Assembly (NCBI GenBank): GCA_964488355.1
Contig: CAZAUJ010000002.1
Span: 62,001 to 126,000 of the forward strand
From: Thermoanaerobaculum sp964488355
GTDB taxonomy: Bacteria; Acidobacteriota; Thermoanaerobaculia; Thermoanaerobaculales; Thermoanaerobaculaceae
Reading direction: 5' to 3'
Length of the DNA stretch: 64,000 nucleotides
The notes below the pieces were generated by a model. The model did no database searches, was not told the origin of the DNA, and saw nothing but the letters and a program-made list of their open reading frames with translations. The position numbers and the translations under genes were made by a program. Below, in pieces: positions 50,225-58,995 of the stretch. Position 1 is the first letter of the stretch. The number at the start of each line of letters is the position of its first letter.

Positions 50225-50230
50225 GGCGCA

Positions 50231-50259
50231 ACCTTAGACGTTTCTGCAGGGCTCGTCAA
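50231..50259 (-). promoter_or_regulatory. cutA promoter (leaderless)
   Basis: TTGACG (50259-50254), exactly 17 bases, TAAGGT (50236-50231), then six bases to the cutA ATG. This is the clearest example in the window of a promoter placed so that transcription starts at or next to the initiation codon. Confidence 0.6.
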
Positions 50260-50281
50260 GCGGAAGGAAGGAGCCTATATT
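50253..50281 (+). promoter_or_regulatory. tmRNA (ssrA) promoter
   Basis: TCGTCA (50253-50258), 17-base spacer and TATATT (50276-50281) lie 19 bases before the mature tmRNA 5' end, which leaves a short leader for RNase P removal. Its -35 overlaps the cutA -35 on the other strand. Confidence 0.55.
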
Positions 50282-50300
50282 GTACTTGAACCGCGAACTT

Positions 50301-50654
50301 GGGGGCGTACCGGGTTCGACGGGGGACAGCTGGGCTGGCGGCAGCGTGTCGTGGTCCGTCGCCACGTAAAACAGGCGGAAACACACAGCTGCCAACGCTG
50401 ATCTTGCTCTGGCTGCTTAATTGACAGCCACGCCGGCACCAACGGACCGCAGCCCGAGGTCCGGTGACGGCGTCGCCAAAACGGGCTGGGATCCTCGCAG
50501 CGCTCGGGAGCGAGGGTCGACACCCACGCGAGCTGGTTCTGCCTGCGGGCGCCTGCCCTCTCCAGGCAGGACGAGAAGCAAAGGCAGGCTGCACACGGAG
50601 ACACCGCCGGCACAGGTCCTTCGGACGGGGGTTCGATTCCCCCCGCCTCCACCA
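50301..50654 (+). ncRNA. ssrA: Transfer-messenger RNA (tmRNA)
   Basis: The 354-base RNA begins GGGGGCGTACCGGGTTCGAC and ends with a T-arm (GGGTTCGATTCCC) and CGCCTCCACCA, so CCA is encoded. The acceptor arm pairs GGGGGCG with CGCCTCC with one G-U. The tag reading frame (50391-50420) reads GCC AAC GCT GAT CTT GCT CTG GCT GCT TAA, giving ANADLALAA, ending in the expected ClpXP-recognised LAA; resumption one codon earlier would add one Ala. tmRNA frees stalled ribosomes together with SmpB. A one-piece (not permuted) tmRNA. Confidence 0.95.
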
Positions 50655-50703
50655 TTTTTCCCATCGAAAAAGCTTGCTAGGCTTTCTGAGGTAAGGAGGA
50701 AGC

Positions 50704-51840
50704 ATGCCTGAGGAGGCAGTGGTGGTTTTGGGCGCAGGCCGGGTGGGGCGGGCGATCGCCTTTGACCTGGCGCGATCGGGCACTTTCGAGGTGACCGCCG
50801 TGGATTGCAGCGACCATAACTTCCCTTGGCTCCACGCCCATGGCGTGGCCACGCGTAAGGCCGACGTCCTCAACCAGCAGGAGCTAGCAGAAGCGGTGCG
50901 CTTGGCGCGCTGTGTGGTCAACGCCGTGCCTGGCCATGGGGGATTTGCCACCCTCTCTCGCCTGGTGGCGCTGGGTAAGGACGTAGTGGATGTCACCTTT
51001 ATGGCTGAAGATCCTCGCTGTCTCCACGAGCAGGCGCACGCCAAGGACGTGCGCGTGGCGGTGGATTGTGGGGTGGCGCCCGGGCTCTCGCACCTGGTGC
51101 TGGGTAGCTGGTACGCTCAGGCAGAGGCGCTGGAGCGGTTCACCTGCTACGTGGGGGGCCTCCCCAAAGAGCGCGTCCTACCCTGGGAATACAAAGCCCC
51201 CTTTTCCCCAAGCGACGTACTTGAGGAATACACCCGCCCGGCACGGATACGGCGCGCGGGAAAGGTACTGACTTTGCCTGCCATGAGCGAACCGGAGCTG
51301 CGTTTGGTGCCAGGGGTCGGCACGCTTGAAGCCTTCCTCACCGATGGGTTGCGGACCGCAGTGGACACCCTCCCCGTTCCCTATATGGAAGAAAAGACCC
51401 TGCGTTACCCTGGTCACAGGGAAAAGGTCCTATTGCTTGCTGCCTCGGGTTTGCTCGCGACGGAGCCGCTGGACATCGACGGCGTACGCGTGGCCCCCTT
51501 GCAGCTGGCTGCAAAGGCGCTGGCGCAGGCGTGGCATCTCGCGGAAGGCGAGGCTGACGTAACCGTCATGGAGCTGGTCGCGGAAGGGTGTTTTGCCGGA
51601 GGGAAAACCCTGCGCCGTTTGTTCCTCTACGATGCCTACGATCCAGAAACCGGCCTTTCCTCCATGGCCCGCACCACGGGCTTCACTGCTGCCGCGGTCC
51701 TCACCGCTATCCACCAAGGGCTGTGGCTCCATCCGGGTGTGGCCGTGCCCGAGCTGTTGGGTCAGGAGCTGGCGTTGACGCGCTTCGTGCTGGGTTACCT
51801 GCGTGAGCGCGGGGTATCGCTGCAGGGAGAAGAACTGTGA
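50704..51840 (+). CDS. Saccharopine dehydrogenase-family oxidoreductase
   Basis: A 378-residue protein with an N-terminal NAD(P)-binding fold (VVVLGAGRVGRAIAFDLARSG) and the middle segment VDCGVAPGLSHLVLG characteristic of the saccharopine dehydrogenase/lysine dehydrogenase group. Members include L-lysine dehydrogenases and carboxynorspermidine synthases, so the substrate is an amino or imino acid of uncertain identity. A perfect AAGGAGG site precedes the ATG. The stop overlaps the next gene by 4 bp (GTGA). Confidence 0.85.
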   Translation: MPEEAVVVLGAGRVGRAIAFDLARSGTFEVTAVDCSDHNFPWLHAHGVATRKADVLNQQELAEAVRLARCVVNAVPGHGGFATLSRLVALGKDVVDVTFMAEDPRCLHEQAHAKDVRVAVDCGVAPGLSHLVLGSWYAQAEALERFTCYVGGLPKERVLPWEYKAPFSPSDVLEEYTRPARIRRAGKVLTLPAMSEPELRLVPGVGTLEAFLTDGLRTAVDTLPVPYMEEKTLRYPGHREKVLLLAASGLLATEPLDIDGVRVAPLQLAAKALAQAWHLAEGEADVTVMELVAEGCFAGGKTLRRLFLYDAYDPETGLSSMARTTGFTAAAVLTAIHQGLWLHPGVAVPELLGQELALTRFVLGYLRERGVSLQGEEL

Positions 51841-52982
51841 GGCGCCGGCTTGCGGCCATTGCCGCCGGCCTTCTGGCGGCGGTTTTACTTGCAGCGGTGA
51901 GCGTGCGCGGGCTGCGCCTGGCGGCGGAAAGGCAGTTCGCCCAACGACTTGGTCCCCTGGTGCCTACCGGCTACTCGAGGCCCGCCCCCAAAAGCGAGGA
52001 GAACGCCGCCCGCTACTTCCTGGCTGCCTGCAACCGGCTTAACCTGAGCGGCGAGGAGCTGCAATTTTTGGCCGGCTGCGACCCTTCTGCGGACCAACTG
52101 GACCCACGCCTGTTGCGGCTGGTAGCGAAAAACGAGGCGGCCCTGCGCTTGGCCTGGCAGGGGGCCTTACTTCCGGAAAGCTTCTATGGCCTGGACTACG
52201 GCGAAGGCTTCCAAGCAGAGCTCCCCGACCTGCCGAAGCTGGTAAGCTTGGGCAAGCTCCTCTACCTGCAGGCGCGAAGGGATGGAGGTGAGCCCGGAGG
52301 GGGGGTTCTCCCGCTCCAGGCCTTGGGCACGCTGGCCGATAGCTTGCAAGGCGAGCCAGGGCTTTCCCCTTTTTCGGCCGGCCTCAGCCTGGAGCGCTGG
52401 CAGCTTTGGGCCTTGGCCCAGCTTCTCCGCACAGGACCCCGCTCGGTCTCCCAGGTGCAGGCGTTGATGCGGAGCCTTTCCCGGGTGGACCTCCCCAGCC
52501 AGTTTCCGAGGGTGGTGGGGCTGGAGGAGGCGAGCCTGCGGCTGGCCTTGGGGCCCCCGAGGAATGCTTGGAGCTTCCTGGCCGAGGACTGGGGCCGGTT
52601 TCGTTCAGCTCGTTCGGCGCTGGCGCTAGCGCGACTGGCAGAAGTCCCCACCAGCCAGTGGAAAGAAAAGCTCCGGCAAGAGGAGGACACCTACCGTTTC
52701 CGTTTGCTCGCCACCCTGGCACAGGCGCAGGGCGTGCAGGCCTCCCGACTGGCCGGATACGCCGCCCTGGCTGTGGTTTCCCATCGAGCGCAGCATGGGA
52801 AGCTGCCGGCTGGCTTGGCGGTGGTCCCCGCCGCTTTGCGTCCCAACCCCTTTACCGGCCAAGCCTTGGCTTTGCAGCCGCAGCCGGCAGCGGTCACCGT
52901 ACCCGACGGGGAAACCCTGTGGCACGAGCTAGCCCTAGCTACGCCCCCGCCTCCCTTTACCTTGGCTTTACCCGGGGGTTGA
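51837..52982 (+). CDS. Membrane-anchored protein of unknown function
   Basis: A 381-residue protein I do not recognise. Residues 1-24 form a single hydrophobic anchor (LAAIAAGLLAAVLLAAVSV), and the rest is leucine- and alanine-rich and mostly helical, probably outside the membrane (for example LGTLADSLQGEPGLSPFSAG, LARLAEVPTSQWKEKLRQEE). The last 60 residues are proline-rich and predicted beta (PNPFTGQALALQPQP), ending at Gly-Gly. The GTG start overlaps the dehydrogenase stop by 4 bp, so it is co-translated. It converges on the acyl-CoA dehydrogenase gene 38 bp away. Confidence 0.65.
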   Translation: MRRRLAAIAAGLLAAVLLAAVSVRGLRLAAERQFAQRLGPLVPTGYSRPAPKSEENAARYFLAACNRLNLSGEELQFLAGCDPSADQLDPRLLRLVAKNEAALRLAWQGALLPESFYGLDYGEGFQAELPDLPKLVSLGKLLYLQARRDGGEPGGGVLPLQALGTLADSLQGEPGLSPFSAGLSLERWQLWALAQLLRTGPRSVSQVQALMRSLSRVDLPSQFPRVVGLEEASLRLALGPPRNAWSFLAEDWGRFRSARSALALARLAEVPTSQWKEKLRQEEDTYRFRLLATLAQAQGVQASRLAGYAALAVVSHRAQHGKLPAGLAVVPAALRPNPFTGQALALQPQPAAVTVPDGETLWHELALATPPPPFTLALPGG

Positions 52983-53020
52983 GGCTTGGGGCCTGACCCT
53001 GCCAGCGCCTTGGCCGCGGG

Positions 53021-54232
53021 CTAAGCCGATGGGCCCTCCTTGGGGAAGTGCTCCACCTTCACCTGCAGGTGCCCCGCCAACTGGTCCGCCTCACGAGTGA
53101 GGGCGCGGGCAATCACCACCCGCTGGATTTGGTTGGTGCCCTCGTAGATCTGCGTGATCTTGGCGTCGCGCAGGTACTTCTCGATGGGGTAGTCGCGGCA
53201 GTAGCCGTAGCCTCCGAAAAGCTGAACCGCATCGGTGGTTACCCTCATGGCCGTATCGGTGGCCATCACCTTGGCCATGGCTGCCAGCTTGGACACGTTG
53301 GGCAAACCCGCGTCAATGGCCCGGGCGGCGGTGTAGACCAGCTGCCGGGCAGCTTCGATTTGGATGGCCATGTCGGCCAGCATGAACTGAATCGCTTGGA
53401 ACGACATCACTGATTGGCCGAACTGGTGCCGTTCCGAGGTGTAGCGGATGGCCCATTCCAAGGCCCCTTGGGCCAAGCCCACCGCTTGCGCTGCTACGCC
53501 TGGCCGTGCGCGGTCCAGGGTCATCATGGCGTTAGCGAACCCAATGCCCTCTCTGCCGCCCAGCAAGTTGGCTGCGCTCACGCGGCAGTTCTTGAAGTGC
53601 AGCTCGTGTACGGGCACGCAGCGGATGCCCATGGTGTCTTCCCGCTTGCCAATTTCAAAACCGGGGGTGCCTTTTTCCACGATGAAGGCGGAGATGCCGC
53701 GGGTGCCGCGGCTGCGGTCGGTGGCGGCGTAGACGGTGTAAAGGCTAGCCACACCGCCGTTGGTGTTCCACTTTTTCTCACCGTTAATCACGTACTCGTC
53801 GCCTTCGCGGCGGGCGGTGGCAATAAGGGAGCCCGCGTCCGAACCCGACCATTTCTCCGACAGGCCGAAAGCGATGAGCTTTTTCCCTTTTGCCACCGCT
53901 GGCAGGTACTTTTGCTTTTGCTCTTCTGTGCCGCCCAAAACGATGGGAAAGCTTCCCAAAGCATTGACGGCGTAGGCCACACCGATACCGCCGCAGGCGC
54001 GGGAAAGCTCCTCTACCACCACGCACATATCCAGCACGCCCGCCCCGTGACCCCCGTATTCCTGAGGAATCCAAATGCCCATAAGGTCGTAATCCTTGAG
54101 CGCTTGGATGACGCTCCAAGGGTACTCACCGGTGCGGTCCAGCTCTGCTGCCACCGGCCGAGCGTATTTTTCTGCCACTTCGCGGGCGCGAGCCTTGTAC
54201 TCTTGGGTGCGAGGGGGAAGCAGTTCGTTCAT
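53021..54232 (-). CDS. Acyl-CoA dehydrogenase
   Basis: A 403-residue flavoenzyme with the N-terminal helical domain, FGLSEKWSGSDAGSL for FAD and substrate contact, GEKKWNTNGGVAS, and the catalytic glutamate near residue 364 in QIYEGTNQIQRV, the position used by short- and medium-chain enzymes. It oxidises acyl-CoA to enoyl-CoA and passes electrons to ETF. A strong AAAGGAGG site precedes the ATG at 54232. Chain length specificity cannot be read here. It may serve the same fatty-acid route as the FadD-like enzyme upstream. Confidence 0.92.
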   Translation of the reverse strand: MNELLPPRTQEYKARAREVAEKYARPVAAELDRTGEYPWSVIQALKDYDLMGIWIPQEYGGHGAGVLDMCVVVEELSRACGGIGVAYAVNALGSFPIVLGGTEEQKQKYLPAVAKGKKLIAFGLSEKWSGSDAGSLIATARREGDEYVINGEKKWNTNGGVASLYTVYAATDRSRGTRGISAFIVEKGTPGFEIGKREDTMGIRCVPVHELHFKNCRVSAANLLGGREGIGFANAMMTLDRARPGVAAQAVGLAQGALEWAIRYTSERHQFGQSVMSFQAIQFMLADMAIQIEAARQLVYTAARAIDAGLPNVSKLAAMAKVMATDTAMRVTTDAVQLFGGYGYCRDYPIEKYLRDAKITQIYEGTNQIQRVVIARALTREADQLAGHLQVKVEHFPKEGPSA

Positions 54233-54303
54233 CGAAACCTCCTTTCGCAAACGAGAGGCATTGTAACAAAAGCGTTTCCCGTGGAACGTGGGAAAATTAC
54301 CCG

Positions 54304-55452
54304 ATGTTTTCTGACCGCCTGCCCCCGCTTTCCCCAAACCGCTTCTGGCAGGCGCTGCGCCAGGCGCGGGTGCGCTGGGACCTGACCGTTTCCAACCCCA
54401 CGCTGGTGGACCTGCCTTACCCGGAGGGGCTTCTTGCGCCCTTGGCTCATGCCCGGGGCCTGGTCTACCGACCGCACCCCTTGGGCCTGCCCGAGGCGCG
54501 AGAGGCCATCGCCCAGCTTTACCAAAGGCAAGGCCTGCCGGTGTCGGAGACCTCGGTGGTGGTCACCTGCTCCACCTCTGAAAGCTACAGCTTGCTGGCC
54601 AAGCTCCTCTGTCGGCCGGGGGAGGGCTTTCTCGTGCCAGAGCCTTCCTATCCCCTCTTTGAGCACCTGCTGCGCGCCGAGGGCTGTCAAGCCTTTCCTT
54701 ACCCCCTGCCGGAAGAAAGCGGCTTCCGCTTGGATGCCGCTGCCGTCGCGGCCAACCCCCAAGCCCGAGCGGTGGTGGTAGTGCAACCCAACAACCCCAC
54801 TGGCACGGTGGTTCCGCCGGCGGAAGCCGAAGCGTTGGGCCGGCGCTGTGCGGCAGTGGGGATGGCGCTGATAGCTGACGAGGTTTTTTGGGAGTTTCCC
54901 CTCTTCTCCGGTCCGCGCCGCAGCTGTGCTGGCAACCCAACGTGCCTCACCTTCACCCTTGGCGGGCTGTCCAAGCTGGTTGGTTTGCCGCAGTTAAAGC
55001 TGGGCTGGATGGTGGTTTCGGGCCCCAGCTGCTTGGCAGGCGAGGCGCTGGCACGTTTGGAGTTCTTGGCGGACACTTACCTTTCGGTCAGCACGCCCCT
55101 GCAGCAGGCTCTGCCGGAACTCTTGTCCCGCGCCGCGCCGGTAGGCGATGCCATTCGGCAACGCCTTTCGCAAAACCTGCAGGTGCTGCAGGAAAAGCTG
55201 GCAGCTTTTCCGTTTCTGCAGTTGGTCCCGCCAGAGGGGGGCTGGAGCGCGGTGGTGCGTTTTCCACGGGTGTGCTCGGAAGAGGCGTTGGTGCTGGAGC
55301 TTCTGCAGCGGGAAGGGGTAGCCGTGTACCCTGGCTTCTTTTTTGACTTTCCGCGCGAGGGCTTTTTGGTGTTGAGCCTCCTGGTGCCGCCGGCTGCGTT
55401 GGCCGCGGGGGTGGCCAGTATCGGCCGCTTGTTGGCCGCCAAGCTGGCCTAG
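54304..55452 (+). CDS. Class I/II pyridoxal-phosphate aminotransferase
   Basis: A 382-residue fold-type I enzyme. It has VVTCSTSESYSLLAKLL, VQPNNPTGTV for substrate binding, ADEVFWEF for the PLP-ring Asp, and the PLP lysine Lys224 in LGGLSKLVGLPQLKLGWM. The donor and acceptor are not predictable; members include aspartate, alanine and aromatic aminotransferases. No ribosome site is visible before the ATG at 54304. It diverges from the acyl-CoA dehydrogenase across a 71-bp spacer. Confidence 0.85.
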   Translation: MFSDRLPPLSPNRFWQALRQARVRWDLTVSNPTLVDLPYPEGLLAPLAHARGLVYRPHPLGLPEAREAIAQLYQRQGLPVSETSVVVTCSTSESYSLLAKLLCRPGEGFLVPEPSYPLFEHLLRAEGCQAFPYPLPEESGFRLDAAAVAANPQARAVVVVQPNNPTGTVVPPAEAEALGRRCAAVGMALIADEVFWEFPLFSGPRRSCAGNPTCLTFTLGGLSKLVGLPQLKLGWMVVSGPSCLAGEALARLEFLADTYLSVSTPLQQALPELLSRAAPVGDAIRQRLSQNLQVLQEKLAAFPFLQLVPPEGGWSAVVRFPRVCSEEALVLELLQREGVAVYPGFFFDFPREGFLVLSLLVPPAALAAGVASIGRLLAAKLA

Positions 55453-55531
55453 CCGCCGGCAGCCCGTTTGCCTGCGGCGTGCACCAAAGCTAAACTGCCG
55501 CGCAGCCTGGCCGCGCGCCGGCGGGGGGGTT

Positions 55532-56920
55532 ATGGCAGAGAGCCTGCGAAATGTAAAGAGGGTTCGTTGGCAGGCAATGGCCTTGGTTTCCTTTGGCATG
55601 CTTTGCGGCTACTACGTGGCTGACGTGGGTTCGCCTCTCAAGCCGCTGTTGGAGGGACAGCGGGGCTGGTCGAGCACCGAATACGGCTTGTACACTAGCG
55701 CCTACGGCTGGTTCAACGTGTTTCTCGCCATGCTGGTGGTGGGTGGCATGGTGCTGGATCGCCTGGGTGCTCGGCTCACCGGCCTGCTGGCAGCCTCATT
55801 CATGCTGGTAGGAACAGGCTTGCAGTGGTGGGCCTTGGCCACCTCCTCCCTGGAGGCGACGAGGTTTTTTGGGTTGCGAGGCCCCGTAGTGGTGGCCTCA
55901 CTGGGCTACGCCCTTTTTGGAATGGGCTTGGAGTGGTTTGGCATCACTGCCAGCAAGATCATCGTCCGCTGGTTTAAAGGTCACGAGCTGGCCCTTGCCA
56001 TGGGCCTCCAGGTGGCGCTGGGACGCTTGGGTACAGCCATCGCCCTAGGTAGCGGGGCGGCCATTGCCACGGCGCTGAGTGTTGCTGGCCCGTTCTTGGT
56101 TGGCACGGCGTTTCTCGCCTTTGGCTTGGCGGCCTTTGCCTGGTTTGCTGCTCTGGACCGTCAGCTGGATGCGTCGGAGGCGCCGGAAGGCGCCGAGGAC
56201 CCGGCGGAGAAGTTCCGCTTTCAGGACGTTGGGATCATCCTTCGGGATCCAGGCTTCTGGCTGCTCACCGGCCTTTGCGCCTTGTTTTATTCTGCCGTGT
56301 TTCCCTTCTTGAAATATGCGCCCGATTTGATGGTGCAAAAGTTTGGCGTGGCCGAAAACCTCTCCGGCCTGATTCCTTCCCTTTTGCCCTTTGGAACCAT
56401 TCTGCTGACGCCGCTTTTCGGCAACCTTTACGACCGCAAAGGCAAGGGCGCCAGCATCATGGTGCTGGGGTCCGTGTTCATTACCTTTTCCCACGTGCTC
56501 TTGGCTATCCCGTTTTTGCGCTTCTGGCCGGTGGCCGTGGTAGCGGTGCTGCTGTTGGGTGTGGGTTTTTCCCTGGTGCCTTCGGCCATGTGGCCATCGG
56601 TGCCCAAGATCATCGAGGAAAAGCGCCTGGGCACGGCGTACGCGCTGATCTTTTACATTCAGAACTTGGTGGCGTTGATGGCCGTGCCCTACCTTATTGG
56701 CTGGGTTTTGGACCGCTACTGCGTGCTCGAGCGCGTCACCACCCAGGAGACGGTGGGCGGGGTGGTGCAGGATGTGGTGCGGGTTTCCTACAACTACACT
56801 TTGCCCATGGCCCTGTTTGTGCTTTTCGGTTTGTTGGCGGTGCTCGTGGCCTTGCTGTTGGCTGCCGCTGACCGCCGCCGCGGCTACGGCCTGCAGCTGC
56901 CCGCAAGCCATCTGCGGTAA
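55532..56920 (+). CDS. Major facilitator superfamily transporter
   Basis: A 462-residue protein with twelve predicted helices and MFS-type motifs between helices 2 and 3 (GGMVLDRLGARLTG) and in the second half (LFGNLYDRKGKGASI). The terminal part has a 20-residue periplasmic loop around ETVGGVVQDVVRV. It resembles MFSD1-like or oxalate/formate-type uptake systems; the substrate is unknown. A G-rich ribosome site precedes the ATG. The 79-bp spacer before it holds a TAAACT box but no clear -35. Confidence 0.8.
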   Translation: MAESLRNVKRVRWQAMALVSFGMLCGYYVADVGSPLKPLLEGQRGWSSTEYGLYTSAYGWFNVFLAMLVVGGMVLDRLGARLTGLLAASFMLVGTGLQWWALATSSLEATRFFGLRGPVVVASLGYALFGMGLEWFGITASKIIVRWFKGHELALAMGLQVALGRLGTAIALGSGAAIATALSVAGPFLVGTAFLAFGLAAFAWFAALDRQLDASEAPEGAEDPAEKFRFQDVGIILRDPGFWLLTGLCALFYSAVFPFLKYAPDLMVQKFGVAENLSGLIPSLLPFGTILLTPLFGNLYDRKGKGASIMVLGSVFITFSHVLLAIPFLRFWPVAVVAVLLLGVGFSLVPSAMWPSVPKIIEEKRLGTAYALIFYIQNLVALMAVPYLIGWVLDRYCVLERVTTQETVGGVVQDVVRVSYNYTLPMALFVLFGLLAVLVALLLAAADRRRGYGLQLPASHLR

Positions 56921-56925
56921 ATAGG

Positions 56926-57960
56926 TTACAGCCAGCCGCGCCGCCGAAAGGCCCAAAGCATCCCCAGGGCCAAAACCACCATCACCCCCCAAAGGGCAGG
57001 GTAGGCCCAGGGCCAAGCCAGCTCCGGCATGTGCTGGAAGTTCATGCCGTAAACGCCAGCGATGAACGTGAGGGGCAGAAAGATGGTCCCGATGACCGTC
57101 AGCACCTTCATCACCTCGTTGGTGCGCTGGGCCACGGTGGAGAGGTAAAGCTCCAGCAAGCTGGCGGCCATTTCACGATAGCTTTCGACGATGTCCAAAA
57201 GGTAAAGGGTGTGGTCCCAAACGTCGCGAAAAAACACCCGCACCTCGGAGCTGAGCAGGGGCCCCTCCTCCCGCAGCAGGGCGCCGAGCGCCTCGCGCAG
57301 GGGCCAGAGGTTGCGGCGCAGGCGCAAGAGATCGCGGCGGAGTTGGTGCAAGCGGCCAAGCACCTGATCCTGCTGGCTGAGCAGCTCGTCCTCCAACGCC
57401 TCTAAGCGCTCCCCCAGGGCCTCCAGCACGGGGAAAAAATGGTCCACGGCCGCATCCACTAGGGCGCAGGCCAGGTAGTCGCTTCCCAGTTGGAAAAGCC
57501 GCCCGCGGCCGAGGGCCAAGCGCGCTTCCACGCCAGAAAAGAAGCCGTCGGCCGTTTCCTCGATGCTGACCACCAAGTTGGGAAACAGCAGCAGGCTGAC
57601 CTGCACCTCCTCCACGCCCTGGGCGCCCAGGACGGGCACGTCCACTACCAGGAAAAGGTAACCCTCGTGCTGCTCCGCCTTGGGCCGTTGGCCTGGAGTG
57701 AGGGCGTCTTCCAAGCTCAAAGGGTGCACGCCCAGCGCCTGCTGCAAGGGGGCAACGGCAGCGCTGTCCAAGCCGACGATGCGTAGCCAACCCTTCTCGC
57801 GCGGCAGGGTCAGAGCCTGGCGGACGTGGTCTACCGGCCTTTTTTCCATCTCCGCCTCACCGTAGCGCCAGAACCAAAGCTGCGCCTTCTCGTGAGTGGG
57901 TGGCAGGGTTCCCGGCGAGGTGCCTGGGGGGTGGTATCGCTTCAGGCGGCGTTTCGTCAT
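56926..57960 (-). CDS. corA: CorA-family magnesium/divalent metal channel
   Basis: A 344-residue protein: an N-terminal cytosolic alpha/beta domain (about 1-200), long charged helices (about 200-280) and two terminal membrane helices, the first ending in the signature YGMNF. Such pentamers take up Mg2+ (or Co2+, Zn2+) across the inner membrane. The ATG at 57960 is followed by a basic stretch. It lies 75 bp downstream of hpaD but has a distinct function and may be transcribed separately; it converges on the MFS gene 5 bp away. Confidence 0.92.
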   Translation of the reverse strand: MTKRRLKRYHPPGTSPGTLPPTHEKAQLWFWRYGEAEMEKRPVDHVRQALTLPREKGWLRIVGLDSAAVAPLQQALGVHPLSLEDALTPGQRPKAEQHEGYLFLVVDVPVLGAQGVEEVQVSLLLFPNLVVSIEETADGFFSGVEARLALGRGRLFQLGSDYLACALVDAAVDHFFPVLEALGERLEALEDELLSQQDQVLGRLHQLRRDLLRLRRNLWPLREALGALLREEGPLLSSEVRVFFRDVWDHTLYLLDIVESYREMAASLLELYLSTVAQRTNEVMKVLTVIGTIFLPLTFIAGVYGMNFQHMPELAWPWAYPALWGVMVVLALGMLWAFRRRGWL

Positions 57961-58035
57961 CGGAATGTGCCTCGGCGTTCTTTTTAAGCTACAACACCAA
58001 CCAAGGCAAGGGCCATGGAGGGCTTGCCCCGGCTC

Positions 58036-58995
58036 CTACGTTACGTGTTCGGGGATGCCCGCGCTGGGTGGCTGGCGCAGCGGCACCGGCTGGCCCTCAA
58101 GATCGAGGAACCGACTGCCCTCGGTGAACCAGCTGGCAGGCGCTTTGTGACCCCAAAGGGTTTGCCGCCGCGGGTCATTCAGGCTCCAGCGCAAGGGAGG
58201 GTGGTCCGGGTCCACCGCCAGGTAGTCGCCGGTGTACAGCTCAACGCGGTGACCGTCCGGGTCCCGCAGGTAAAGGAACATGGCGTTGGAGATGCCGTGG
58301 CGGCCGGGACCCCGCTCGATGGCATCGGTGCGCAGAGCACCGGCCAGGATGTCGGCGGCGCGCAACACCGCCCCCGCATCGGGCACCCAGTAGGCAAAGT
58401 GGTGCAGGCGGGGGCCATCCCCGTTGGTCAAGGCCAGGTCGTGCACGTTTCCTTTCCGTTGCAGCCAACAGGCCCACAGCCTGCCGGCCTCGTCTTCGGT
58501 GTACTCAGTCAGGCGAAACCCCCACTGCTGCTGGAAGAATTGGGCCTCTTCCCCTACTTGGGCGGAAAAGACGTTCACGTGGTCCAGCCGCTGGATGCCG
58601 GGGCCGCGGTAGAGGTGGTAGGCCTGCAACAACCGGGGCAGCTTGTCGGCGGCGTAATAAAAGCTCATGGGATGGCCGAAGGGGTCCTGAAGCTGTAGGA
58701 TTCGCGGCCGGCCCCAGTCGCTGGCCCACCGCTGGGGCAGCCCGTGCTCCTGGGCCCAGCGTGAAATCTCTTCCAGATTCGCCTCGCTGGCGACCTTGAA
58801 GCCGATGGTGCCCACCGCCGGCGAGCGGTCCTCCACCAACTTTAGGCTCCACTCCAGCTCCTCGTAGCCGCGCAGGTAGGCGCAGGAACTGTTTGTATGC
58901 GCCACCACCAACCCCAGAAGCTCCTGATAGAAGGCCAAGCTTTGGGCCAGCTCCCGCACCTTCAGTTCCACAAAGGCAACCCTTACGATGCCCAT
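58036..58995 (-). CDS. hpaD: 3,4-dihydroxyphenylacetate 2,3-dioxygenase (homoprotocatechuate extradiol dioxygenase)
   Basis: A 319-residue vicinal-oxygen-chelate dioxygenase with two pairs of repeats. The metal ligands are visible as His139 (LDHVNVF), His198 or His199 (LHHFAYW) and Glu252 (VELYTGD). The C-terminal LWGHKAPASWF matches the homoprotocatechuate 2,3-dioxygenase subfamily. It opens the ring of 3,4-dihydroxyphenylacetate to 5-carboxymethyl-2-hydroxymuconate semialdehyde, the substrate of HpaE. It overlaps hpaC by 13 bp. It requires O2, so the organism uses this operon aerobically. Confidence 0.9.
   Translation of the reverse strand: MGIVRVAFVELKVRELAQSLAFYQELLGLVVAHTNSSCAYLRGYEELEWSLKLVEDRSPAVGTIGFKVASEANLEEISRWAQEHGLPQRWASDWGRPRILQLQDPFGHPMSFYYAADKLPRLLQAYHLYRGPGIQRLDHVNVFSAQVGEEAQFFQQQWGFRLTEYTEDEAGRLWACWLQRKGNVHDLALTNGDGPRLHHFAYWVPDAGAVLRAADILAGALRTDAIERGPGRHGISNAMFLYLRDPDGHRVELYTGDYLAVDPDHPPLRWSLNDPRRQTLWGHKAPASWFTEGSRFLDLEGQPVPLRQPPSAGIPEHVT

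Noticed and set aside
50655..50703. A terminator after tmRNA
   Set aside because: The T-run after CCA has no preceding independent hairpin, and the only nearby inverted repeat (AAAGC/GCTTT) is five base pairs without a T-tract.
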